A stretch of 9,941 nt of DNA from an uncultured Butyricicoccus sp. (GTDB lineage: Bacteria > Bacillota > Clostridia > Oscillospirales > Butyricicoccaceae), in NCBI GenBank assembly GCA_900557315.1, contig USSI01000033.1, positions 1 to 9,941 on the forward strand, given 5' to 3'. The translations under genes and the position numbers were made by a program. Of this stretch, positions 1 through 5,935 are shown in pieces. The notes beneath the pieces are model-generated. The model saw only the letters and a program-made list of their open reading frames with translations, had not been told where the DNA came from and did no database searches. Every line of letters begins with the position of its first letter. The stretch's first letter is position 1.

Positions 1-433
1 GCTTTGTCAGCGAGCCGACTTCTTCGTTATCGAACACGGCGCTGATGAGCAGCTTTTCTTTGTTTTCCGCGTTCGATGTATTGGAATAGAGCGCCGCGCG
101 CTGCTGGTAGTATCCGAGCGCAAACTCGGTCTGCTGCTCGGCGTTCAGCGTGGCGGGAATGGGTGTTCCGCCAATCTGCATATAGATTTCGGACAGCAGG
201 CGTTCATAGTAAACGGCCAGCCCGGCATCCAGCTTGTTTAAATGATGCTGGGACAGCTGGGCGAGCTTGCCGATTACAAAGGCCGGGTTGGTGCTGGCGG
301 CGGTATAGAACCGCTCGGCAACGCCAACACCGACTTCGGGCATTGCCCGGCGCTGGATCGCGACATAGGTTGCCATCAGCTGGCCGCAGTAATAAGCGGT
401 ATTCCGACGGGTTTCACTTTTGGCGGCTTCCAT
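1..433 (-). CDS. cas11c: Cas11c small subunit from an internal start within cas8c (partial)
   Basis: In type I-C systems the small subunit Cas11 is known to be translated independently from an internal start in the 3' part of cas8c; it lines the Cascade belly and stabilises the crRNA-DNA hybrid. Here Met472 of Cas8c (ATG at 433, in frame) is preceded by GAGAGGAG (AGGAG at 449-445). The gap is about 11 bases, slightly long but with an unusually good Shine-Dalgarno for the middle of a gene. The product would begin MEAAKSETRRNTAYYCGQLM and is rich in predicted helix. About 118 residues of Cas8c-like sequence follow up to the GYYQQRAALYS region, which fits the roughly 14 kDa expected of Cas11c. 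Its end shares the uncertainty of the cas8c end. Confidence 0.65.
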   Translation of the reverse strand, partial: MEAAKSETRRNTAYYCGQLMATYVAIQRRAMPEVGVGVAERFYTAASTNPAFVIGKLAQLSQHHLNKLDAGLAVYYERLLSEIYMQIGGTPIPATLNAEQQTEFALGYYQQRAALYSNTSNAENKEKLLISAVFDNEEVGSLTK

Positions 434-1846
434 GGGGTGTGCATCTCCTCTCAATCGTTGTTTCCTGCACAGCCAGGCCTTTAACAGCTGGAAGGCAAGG
501 GATTCGCGGTCAAAATTGGTAAAGCTGTTGGCTTCGTCGGACTGGAGCATAGCGGAGCGGATCCAACGCAATGCGCGCACGGCAACCTCATCCGGCAGGC
601 TGCTCCCGTTGATAATGGCATACAGCAGGCGATTCACCAGACTTGGCAGTTCATCGTCGATGCGGCTCCACACCTTGGCTGGGTCCCCGCCTGGCTTGAG
701 CAGACGGGTGCAGAGCGTCTTGAGCTTGGGCGGCCGTGTCATGCCTTTCCCATCCGGGGTGACAAGGGCAAGGTCGTCAAACCACTGGATGATATTTTGA
801 TGCAGGGTTTTATAGTCGCCCTCGTACCATCCGCGCACCATCATGCGACCGTTTGCGCCGGAGAGCGGCATGATATAGTAACGGGCATTCGCCAGTTCCG
901 GGCGGCATCCCTCAAAAATTGCAGAATGCAGGCGGCTGGCTGCGCGGAGCGCCTCTTTTTCCGTCCCGCGCTGCTCCTCCGGCGCGGGGGTATCTACAGG
1001 TTCACTGTCCCAGTCGGCGTCGATTACGAGTTCAAAGGGGTCATCCTCGGCAGCGACCTCTCTGGAATACCAGTGCACCTGTTTGGCGTTGCCGAGCGTG
1101 GGCGCGCGGGCAATCAGGTCGGTTAAAGCGGCATTGACTGCGGTCATCGCCTGTTCGGATACCGGCGCATTGGCGCTCTGCTTGAGCCCGTAGGACCGGA
1201 ACGCATCCTTATCAAAGCACAGGAATGCGTCTCCGGCAGTATGGCCGCCCACCTGGATCAGACCGGACACTTTGGGGACAGTTTCGAGCGCGGGCGCAAG
1301 TTCACCGGTAATCAGGCAGCGCGGCAGGGTGTCCGACGCTTGGGCGGCAAACATCGTGCGGAATTCCTCCCACCACGGCAGATAGGCGTCGCCCTGTTCG
1401 AGCGGGCAGCCGTCCACCTGAAAGCCGATCGGGTCGGCGGGTTTCAGTTTGTGCGTGGCGAGGCTGTCTGTGATCTGCTGCACGGTGTCCGGGTCGCGCA
1501 GGGCAGCGGCGGCGGCTGCGAATTTGGGGTCACAGTCCGCGCCCCCGTCCAGCATGGACAGGAAAAATTCGTGCTTGGTGGGGATGTTTTTATCTTTTTT
1601 CTCGTCTTCCACCAGACCGAGCGGGATTTTCGCCTTTTCGATCAGCGGGTTGCAGAACCGCGTCCCGTTGGCGGCGGTTCCGATATCGGGCGCATACACC
1701 GAGGGAGCCTTTTTGTCCCGTGTTTCCAGGCTGAGGAACTTGCCGTCCGCGGACAGCAGGACATATGCCTTGACGCGCTTGGGCTTGAAGCCGGGTTTGG
1801 CCGACAGGCCCTTGTCGAGCGCGTAGCGGTATAATTCGGTCAGCAT
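1..1846 (-). CDS. cas8c: Cas8c (Csd1), type I-C Cascade large subunit, partial at window edge
   Basis: Large subunit of the type I-C Cascade complex; in this family it recognises the PAM and helps open target DNA. The frame is open from an ATG at 1846 to base 1, giving 615 codons with no stop. Csd1 hallmarks include CLITGELAP (residues 177-185), SYGLKQSANAPVSEQA (218-233), an ARYYIMPLSGANGRM stretch (321-335) and FALGYYQQRAALY (575-587). The last usually lies close to the C-terminus of this family, which is typically near 600 residues. The start follows AAAGGGGG by about six bases and lies one base after the cas5 stop (TAGCATG), so the two are translationally coupled. Residues 596-615 look unlike Cas8c and carry FDNEEVGS (605-612), an M18 aminopeptidase-type motif. 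The family call is firm; the true C-terminus is not visible. Confidence 0.93.
   Translation of the reverse strand, partial: MLTELYRYALDKGLSAKPGFKPKRVKAYVLLSADGKFLSLETRDKKAPSVYAPDIGTAANGTRFCNPLIEKAKIPLGLVEDEKKDKNIPTKHEFFLSMLDGGADCDPKFAAAAAALRDPDTVQQITDSLATHKLKPADPIGFQVDGCPLEQGDAYLPWWEEFRTMFAAQASDTLPRCLITGELAPALETVPKVSGLIQVGGHTAGDAFLCFDKDAFRSYGLKQSANAPVSEQAMTAVNAALTDLIARAPTLGNAKQVHWYSREVAAEDDPFELVIDADWDSEPVDTPAPEEQRGTEKEALRAASRLHSAIFEGCRPELANARYYIMPLSGANGRMMVRGWYEGDYKTLHQNIIQWFDDLALVTPDGKGMTRPPKLKTLCTRLLKPGGDPAKVWSRIDDELPSLVNRLLYAIINGSSLPDEVAVRALRWIRSAMLQSDEANSFTNFDRESLAFQLLKAWLCRKQRLRGDAHPMEAAKSETRRNTAYYCGQLMATYVAIQRRAMPEVGVGVAERFYTAASTNPAFVIGKLAQLSQHHLNKLDAGLAVYYERLLSEIYMQIGGTPIPATLNAEQQTEFALGYYQQRAALYSNTSNAENKEKLLISAVFDNEEVGSLTK
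2..61 (-). other. M18 aminopeptidase-like motif in frame at the distal end of the cas8c ORF
   Basis: The last 20 visible codons of the cas8c frame read KEKLLISAVFDNEEVGSLTK. The FDNEEVGS core, in M18 (aspartyl/aminopeptidase I family) enzymes, sits in a conserved block whose adjacent acidic residues serve as catalytic base and metal ligand. It is followed there by a TKQGA-like segment, and the visible sequence ends at LTK. Cas8c proteins normally terminate soon after GYYQQ, which is residues 578-582 here. The match is recognised from memory and is short. It could be chance, a real gene fusion from a deletion, or a contig mis-join. Confidence 0.45.
443..452 (-). promoter_or_regulatory. Internal Shine-Dalgarno for Cas11c
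   Basis: Read on the minus strand the bases are GAGAGGAGAT, a near-consensus ribosome binding site inside cas8c, about 11 bases before an in-frame ATG at 433. An ATG overlapping the site (444-442) is out of frame with cas8c, so 433 is the relevant start. Confidence 0.6.
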
Positions 1847-1847
1847 G

Positions 1848-2525
1848 CTATACCCCCTTTCCCGGTTTGAGCACCAGTGGTGAAGCATAGGGTGGGACAT
1901 GGATGACACCCTGTTCCATTTTTGCGTGGTACAGGGAGACACTCGGCTCAGCCTGCTTTCCGACCTTCCAGACATTCAGATCGAACACGTCATAGACCAT
2001 CAGGCCCAGATCAAGGTCCTCCTGTATGGGGGCTTCGCCGTCCGAGCCCCACTCGAAATACGCGGGGAACTCGCGCGTCCCCATCACGGGTTGGACGAAC
2101 ATCTGGCCGCGTTTGGCGCGCCGCTCAAACTGGTTGTAAAGCTGGATGGGAGGCGCGGAAAAATCCGGGCGCGGCACGATCTGCGCCGTGATCCGGTAGC
2201 GGACATCCCGGAGGACAACCGAGTGGCGCTGTGTGCGGTCGTCCTCGATCGAGATGCAGGCCTTAAGCGGGTTGACGGCGGGGATGCGCGGCATTTTGCT
2301 TTTGACCTCGTTGCGCTTAAAGGTTGCGTACTGAATCGGGCGCAGCACTTCAATGGTATTTACCTGCCAGTAAAATTCCGCGGGTTTGGCATAGATGGAG
2401 GCCAATATCCCCCGGACGGCGCTGGGCGTCGGCACGGGGTAGGTCATTTTCTCCACTTTACACTCCGGACGCGAAAAGAGTGCAAAATCGCCCCATACGG
2501 TAATGGTTACTTGCGGACAGTTCAA
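1848..2525 (-). CDS. cas5c: Cas5c (Cas5d-type), type I-C crRNA endonuclease and Cascade subunit
   Basis: Type I-C lacks Cas6; Cas5c cleaves the pre-crRNA repeat and stays bound to the 5' handle of the crRNA in Cascade. The 225-residue length is normal for the family. The N-terminal RAMP strand (VTITVWGDFALFSRP, residues 6-20), PVPTPSAVRGILASIYAKP (30-48), RTQRHSVVLRDVRYRI (97-112) and the glycine-rich RRAKRGQ...GTREF region (135-153) are typical. Tyr45 matches the catalytic Tyr46 of Bacillus halodurans Cas5d. The Lys-His pair reported there appears as Gln128-Leu129 here, by a recalled alignment. The start is TTG at 2525, with GAGGTG eight bases upstream; the same frame meets TGA immediately before it, and nearby ATG and GTG candidates stop at once. 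It lies 19 bases after cas3 and one base before cas8c. Confidence 0.92.
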   Translation of the reverse strand: MNCPQVTITVWGDFALFSRPECKVEKMTYPVPTPSAVRGILASIYAKPAEFYWQVNTIEVLRPIQYATFKRNEVKSKMPRIPAVNPLKACISIEDDRTQRHSVVLRDVRYRITAQIVPRPDFSAPPIQLYNQFERRAKRGQMFVQPVMGTREFPAYFEWGSDGEAPIQEDLDLGLMVYDVFDLNVWKVGKQAEPSVSLYHAKMEQGVIHVPPYASPLVLKPGKGV

Positions 2526-2544
2526 AAAAGGTTCACCTCATTCC

Positions 2545-4758
2545 TTAAAAGATACCGGTAAAGTTCTGTTCCTCCCAGATCAGGCCCTGCTTGTCCGAGT
2601 AAAAGGCAGGGTCGCCAAGCAGGTAAAACCCGGTCGGGACACGGCTGCCGCCGTCCTCGGGGGAGTAGTAGCACAGCTGCTCGCAGTGACGTTCCACTGC
2701 CTGAATGTCAAAGGTGGAGACAGTCAGCGGGCGCGCCTGCCGCAGCAGTTCGGCTGTGACGCCATGGGCATCGAGTGCATCCCGGATGCGTGTAAACAGC
2801 GCACGCTCCGCAGAGTAGGGAACGATCACCTGCACGCCGCGCTGTTCGATCATGCGGTAAGCTTTTTCGGTCGCTGCGAAATCTTCGTTTTCGATCGCCG
2901 CGCGCAGTTCTCCGGCGTCCCCGTCCGCGTGCGCAAACACCAGGCGGTAGTATTCCTGAACATGCGCGGGGTTGCTGCAGTCGATCGGATGGCGGCTGAG
3001 CAGCGTGCGGACGCAGTTTGCCCCGTGCTCATAAAACCCGCCGGGCGGGTACAGGAGATCGGATTCCGGTACAAACACCACAACCCGGCCGGTGGGCTGG
3101 TCGCCGTTGCGGTTGCAGCGCCCGGCGGCCTGAATGATGGACTCCAGCGGCGCCAGGGCGCGGTAAACAACCGGCGCGTCAAAATCCACGCCTGCCTCGA
3201 CGCACTGGGTAGCCACAAGACGGCAGGGCTGTCCGGCGGACAGCCGTTCTTTCACCTGCTGCAACACCGCCAGACGGTGTGCGGGACACAGGTCGCTGGT
3301 CAATATCTCCTCTGTGCCGCAGCGCTCCTCCAGCAGGGCATACAGTTCTCTGGCGTGCCGGCGGAGGTTCACAATCACGCAGACCTGTGTTTCCGCCGCG
3401 GCTTCATCCGCAAGCTGTTCCATGGAGATGGGACGGTCGATCCGCCAATCGTAGGTGACCCGGCGGGTGGCGGCGAACAGTGCGTCCGGGTCGCGCGCGA
3501 TTTCCCGCGGTTTCCACGACAGGCCGGGACGGAAATCAAAAGCGGGCTGTGTGGCGGTGGAAAACACGACCGAACAGCGATATTGGCCGCACAGCAGCTT
3601 GACGGTACGCAGTGTGGCGTCAAGCAGATGCGGCGGAAGCGACTGCGCTTCATCCAGCACGATTACGCTGTCGGCCAGCTGGTGCAGGTGGCGGCAGGCC
3701 ATGGGCTGCGCAGAGAAAAGCGGCTCAAAGAAGCCGACATTGGTGGTCACAATGCAGGGCGCGGACCAGCGCTGGCTGAGCAGGCGGGCACGCTCGTCCG
3801 GGATCGCATTGCTGTGGATTTCCACCAGATCAGGTACGATCTGCCGGTAATCCCGCACATTCTGGTCAATGATCGAGAGAAAGGGCAGGATGAGGATGAC
3901 GCGCCGTTTTCCGTGAATCCTGCAATGGTTTGCGGCAAAGGCAAACAGGCTGAGCGTTTTGCCAAGTCCGGTCGGCGCGGTCAGCGTGAACAACCCGGGC
4001 GGCTCGGCGGCCGCGGCCTCACAGTCCGCGAACAGCTGGTCACGCAGGCGGTTGAGCGAGGCGGCAGCGGTGGAGTGCCGCCGCTTGTCCGCCTGCAGGG
4101 CTTTGAGGCGCGTCAGCGCGTCCGCCGGGTCGAACACGGGGCCGGTCGTACGGGCGAGGTAGTCCGGCTCGAAATGCTCCGCAGAGCTGCAGTAATCCGC
4201 ATCCACCAGCGCGGAAAACAGCAGCCGCGCAAAGAGCATACGGGCAAGGGAGGCGTCCTCGGACCGGGAAAAATCCGGTACAGAGGCGGTCAGCATAGGG
4301 GGCTGAATCGCCTGGTTCCAGATGGATGCGGCCTGCTGGAATTCCTGCTGGCCGAACAGGGAAAGGGTATAGCCTTCGCTGTCCAGCCGGTCGCCTTCGC
4401 CGCGCAGGATACGTTTCAGCATATGCACAGAACAGAATTCCAGATGGCTGTGGTGCGCGGCGATAACCGAGGCGATCAGCGAAGCGGCAGCGGGCCAGCG
4501 TTTGGCATAGCGATTGTATGCCAGCGCGGCACCGGGCGCCGCGTGATTAACGTGCGTCCGTTTGCGCCGCAATACATCAGCAAACATATCGCTATACTTA
4601 CCAAAATCATGCAGCAGCGCAGCTACCCGCCCCCAATCTTCGTATCCGATGCAGGAGAGAAATTCACTGCATAATGCGGCGGCCCGCTGCAGGTGGTGGG
4701 GGACGGTTTCCCATTCCCCGGCTTGATTGGGACTGCGTGCGTAGTATCTGCCAGACAT
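2545..4758 (-). CDS. cas3: Cas3 HD nuclease-helicase, type I-C
   Basis: Effector of type I CRISPR interference: recruited to Cascade R-loops, it unwinds and degrades target DNA. The protein has 737 residues. The N-terminal HD domain shows HH at 21-22, LLHDFGK with His50-Asp51, NH at 71-72 and AHH at 101-103. The helicase has Walker A TAPTGLGKT (260-268), DEAQ (369-372), STATQ (400-404), TQCVEAGVDFD (517-527) and QAAGRCNRNG (543-552), so all key motifs are present. The ATG at 4758 is chosen because AGGAGG lies six bases upstream and MSGRYYARSP begins the family-like sequence. An ATG at 4866 would add 36 residues that do not resemble Cas3. It is the first gene of the cas operon, followed by cas5c after 19 bases. 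Single-gene HD-helicase architecture, followed by cas5 and cas8c, supports type I-C. Confidence 0.96.
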   Translation of the reverse strand: MSGRYYARSPNQAGEWETVPHHLQRAAALCSEFLSCIGYEDWGRVAALLHDFGKYSDMFADVLRRKRTHVNHAAPGAALAYNRYAKRWPAAASLIASVIAAHHSHLEFCSVHMLKRILRGEGDRLDSEGYTLSLFGQQEFQQAASIWNQAIQPPMLTASVPDFSRSEDASLARMLFARLLFSALVDADYCSSAEHFEPDYLARTTGPVFDPADALTRLKALQADKRRHSTAAASLNRLRDQLFADCEAAAAEPPGLFTLTAPTGLGKTLSLFAFAANHCRIHGKRRVILILPFLSIIDQNVRDYRQIVPDLVEIHSNAIPDERARLLSQRWSAPCIVTTNVGFFEPLFSAQPMACRHLHQLADSVIVLDEAQSLPPHLLDATLRTVKLLCGQYRCSVVFSTATQPAFDFRPGLSWKPREIARDPDALFAATRRVTYDWRIDRPISMEQLADEAAAETQVCVIVNLRRHARELYALLEERCGTEEILTSDLCPAHRLAVLQQVKERLSAGQPCRLVATQCVEAGVDFDAPVVYRALAPLESIIQAAGRCNRNGDQPTGRVVVFVPESDLLYPPGGFYEHGANCVRTLLSRHPIDCSNPAHVQEYYRLVFAHADGDAGELRAAIENEDFAATEKAYRMIEQRGVQVIVPYSAERALFTRIRDALDAHGVTAELLRQARPLTVSTFDIQAVERHCEQLCYYSPEDGGSRVPTGFYLLGDPAFYSDKQGLIWEEQNFTGIF

Positions 4759-4764
4759 GCGACA

Positions 4765-4770
4765 CCTCCT
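4765..4770 (-). promoter_or_regulatory. Ribosome binding site of cas3
   Basis: The minus strand reads AGGAGG, a full anti-16S match, six bases before the ATG at 4758. This decides the cas3 start against the upstream ATG at 4866. Confidence 0.85.
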
Positions 4771-4891
4771 CTTAAATTCTATAATCTGGAATATTTTCAT
4801 CATATAACCAATAACATGCTGGGCAGTGGAATGAAATTGGCATATACAACAAAGTCGAAATGACATTTTTTGTGTAAATGGGGAGAAAAAC

Positions 4892-4942
4892 GTGGAACTA
4901 CACGAATATATCAGGAAATTCTATATGAATTTCATAATTTGA
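4892..4942 (+). CDS. Possible 16-codon small ORF in the intergenic region
   Basis: A GTG at 4892 lies six bases after GGGGAG (4880-4885) and opens a 16-residue frame, VELHEYIRKFYMNFII, ending in TGA at 4940-4942. The good Shine-Dalgarno spacing is the only support. It could be a leader peptide, the relic of a gene start, or chance in AT-rich DNA. It resembles no family that I recognise. Confidence 0.15.
   Translation: MELHEYIRKFYMNFII
4915..4933. repeat. Inverted repeat, 7-bp arms with 5-bp spacer
   Basis: The sequence is GAAATTC TATAT GAATTTC, a perfect 7-bp inverted repeat in the middle of the divergent intergenic region. It could be an operator for a dimeric regulator of either operon. 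It is AT-rich, so a chance occurrence is possible. Confidence 0.4.
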
Positions 4943-4987
4943 CGATTTTGGGAATATGGAACGCACCGGTTTCTTTCAAGATAGCCA

Positions 4988-5017
4988 GTCATATCCTGAC
5001 CTGCGGGTTCATAGAGT
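4988..5017 (+). promoter_or_regulatory. Sigma-E-type promoter of the spoIIIA operon
   Basis: GTCATATC (4988-4995) and CATAGAGT (5010-5017), separated by 14 bases, fit the mother-cell sigma-E pattern (TCATATT, 13-15 bases, CATACAAT). In Bacillus subtilis spoIIIA is a sigma-E operon, so the position is as expected. Transcription would start near 5024, leaving a leader of only about ten bases before the ATG at 5035, with the AGGTGA ribosome site at its very 5' end. Confidence 0.65.
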
Positions 5018-5034
5018 AGGACAGGTGATGCAAT

Positions 5035-5125
5035 ATGGAAGTCAAACAAAGCCTGGCTCCAGGCAATCGGCTGCCTGCCGCCACTCCGGGCGGCGCAGCT
5101 GGGCGCGCTGGAAAACCAGCGGGAA
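5035..5125 (+). other. Frameshifted N-terminal segment of spoIIIAA
   Basis: AGGTGA (5023-5028) lies six bases before an ATG at 5035, an excellent start placed just after the sigma-E promoter, but this ATG is one frame away from spoIIIAA. In the spoIIIAA frame the same bases encode AWLQAIGCLPPLRAAQLGAL and then ENQREVEELLLRAGRP. This resembles the usual SpoIIIAA N-terminus of about 30 residues before the EEIRLRxGRP motif. That frame has no ATG, GTG or TTG before 5126, and a TAG at 5012-5014 closes it. One extra base (or two missing) around 5044-5053, near AAACAAAG, would join ATG 5035 to the correct frame and give a protein of about 300 residues. Confidence 0.6.
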
Positions 5126-5935
5126 GTGGAAGAATTACTGCTTCGGGCGGGACGGCCGCCCTCGGTCAGGCGCGCCGGCGGCGAGCGGGAACTGGAACTG
5201 GCAGCGGTCACTGCGCAGGAGCTGCGCGAGATTCTCAGCCGTGCCGCGCGCTACTCGGTGCACAGCTATGCGGAGAGCCTGAAACACGGGTATATCACGC
5301 TTGCGGGCGGGCATCGTTTGGGCATATGCGGCACTGCGGCGGAGGAAAACGGACAGGTTATTGGCGTGCGCGGGCTGTCCTCGGTCAATCTGCGCATCGC
5401 ACGGCAGATTACGGATGTGGCCGCGCAGATTGCCCCCTGGATCGGCGAGGATGCGCCGCAGTCCGTGCTGCTGCTGTCGCCGCCCGGCTTCGGCAAAACC
5501 ACACTTCTGCGCGAGTGGGTGCGCCTGATCTCGGACAGGGGGTATACGGTTGCGATTGCGGACGAGCGCAGCGAAGTCGCGGCGCTTGCGGACGGCGTGC
5601 CGCAGTTCGCGGTCGGCCGCTGTACGGATGTGCTGGAGAACTGCACCAAAAAGCAGGCAGCGCTCATGCTGCTCAAAACCATGTCGCCTGCGCTTTTGGC
5701 GTTCGACGAGATCACCGCGCCCGAGGATGTGGAAGCGGTCTCGCTCTGCGCGCATTGCGGCACTGCGGTCATTGCGAGCGCGCATGCGGCGGATGTGGAC
5801 GACCTGCGGCAGAGGCCGCTCTACCGTGCACTGCTTGCGCTGCACGTGTTTGGGTATGCAGTGGTGATCGAACGGAAAGACGGCAGGCGGAACTACCGCA
5901 TGGAACGATTGGAGGAGAGGACATGCTTAAGATGA
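5126..5935 (+). CDS. spoIIIAA: SpoIIIAA, stage III sporulation ATPase
   Basis: Cytoplasmic ATPase of the SpoIIIA-SpoIIQ channel, related to secretion ATPases, acting in the mother cell after engulfment. Numbering from GTG 5126, the 269 residues contain EELLLRAGRPPSV (2-14), a YSVHSYAESLKHGYITLAGG block (43-62), Walker A SPPGFGKTT (118-126), ADERSE (145-150), Walker B-like LLAFDEI (190-196) and SAHA (219-222 region). The GTG start has only a weak upstream GCGGGAA, and the product is about 30 residues shorter than usual. The missing N-terminus is readable upstream in the same frame but lacks a start codon, suggesting a one-base frameshift after ATG 5035. The stop at 5933-5935 overlaps spoIIIAB by 13 bases. 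Confidence 0.93.
   Translation: MEELLLRAGRPPSVRRAGGERELELAAVTAQELREILSRAARYSVHSYAESLKHGYITLAGGHRLGICGTAAEENGQVIGVRGLSSVNLRIARQITDVAAQIAPWIGEDAPQSVLLLSPPGFGKTTLLREWVRLISDRGYTVAIADERSEVAALADGVPQFAVGRCTDVLENCTKKQAALMLLKTMSPALLAFDEITAPEDVEAVSLCAHCGTAVIASAHAADVDDLRQRPLYRALLALHVFGYAVVIERKDGRRNYRMERLEERTCLR

Larger units (their letters stand above)
4759..5034. other. AT-rich divergent intergenic region between cas3 and spoIIIA
   Basis: This stretch separates two divergent operons and is visibly more AT-rich than the surrounding genes. It contains the cas3 Shine-Dalgarno, an inverted repeat at 4915-4933, a tiny possible ORF at 4892-4942 and the sigma-E-like promoter at 4988-5017. A TATAGA-like -10 for cas3 can be read at 4783-4778 on the minus strand, but no convincing -35 lies at the right distance, so the cas promoter is left unassigned. 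No CRISPR repeat or tRNA was seen. Confidence 0.7.

Noticed and set aside
1241..2561. Plus-strand frames opposite cas8c and cas5c
   Set aside because: Shadows of the minus-strand Cas8c and Cas5c, which have strong family signatures.
2503..4674. A 723-codon plus-strand frame opposite cas3
   Set aside because: Antisense shadow of a GC-rich gene; the minus strand carries every Cas3 motif, and the plus-strand translation resembles no family.
4759..4866. A 36-residue N-terminal extension of Cas3 from ATG 4866
   Set aside because: The extension is not Cas3-like, is AT-rich, and bypasses the AGGAGG six bases before ATG 4758.
4939..4967. TTGACG as a -35 of a vegetative promoter for spoIIIA
   Set aside because: No -10-like sequence lies 16-18 bases downstream; the sigma-E-type pair at 4988-5017 fits better.
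4759..5034. CRISPR array or leader next to cas3
   Set aside because: No direct repeats of 28-37 bases with regular spacers are present; in type I-C loci the array usually follows cas2, which is outside the window.
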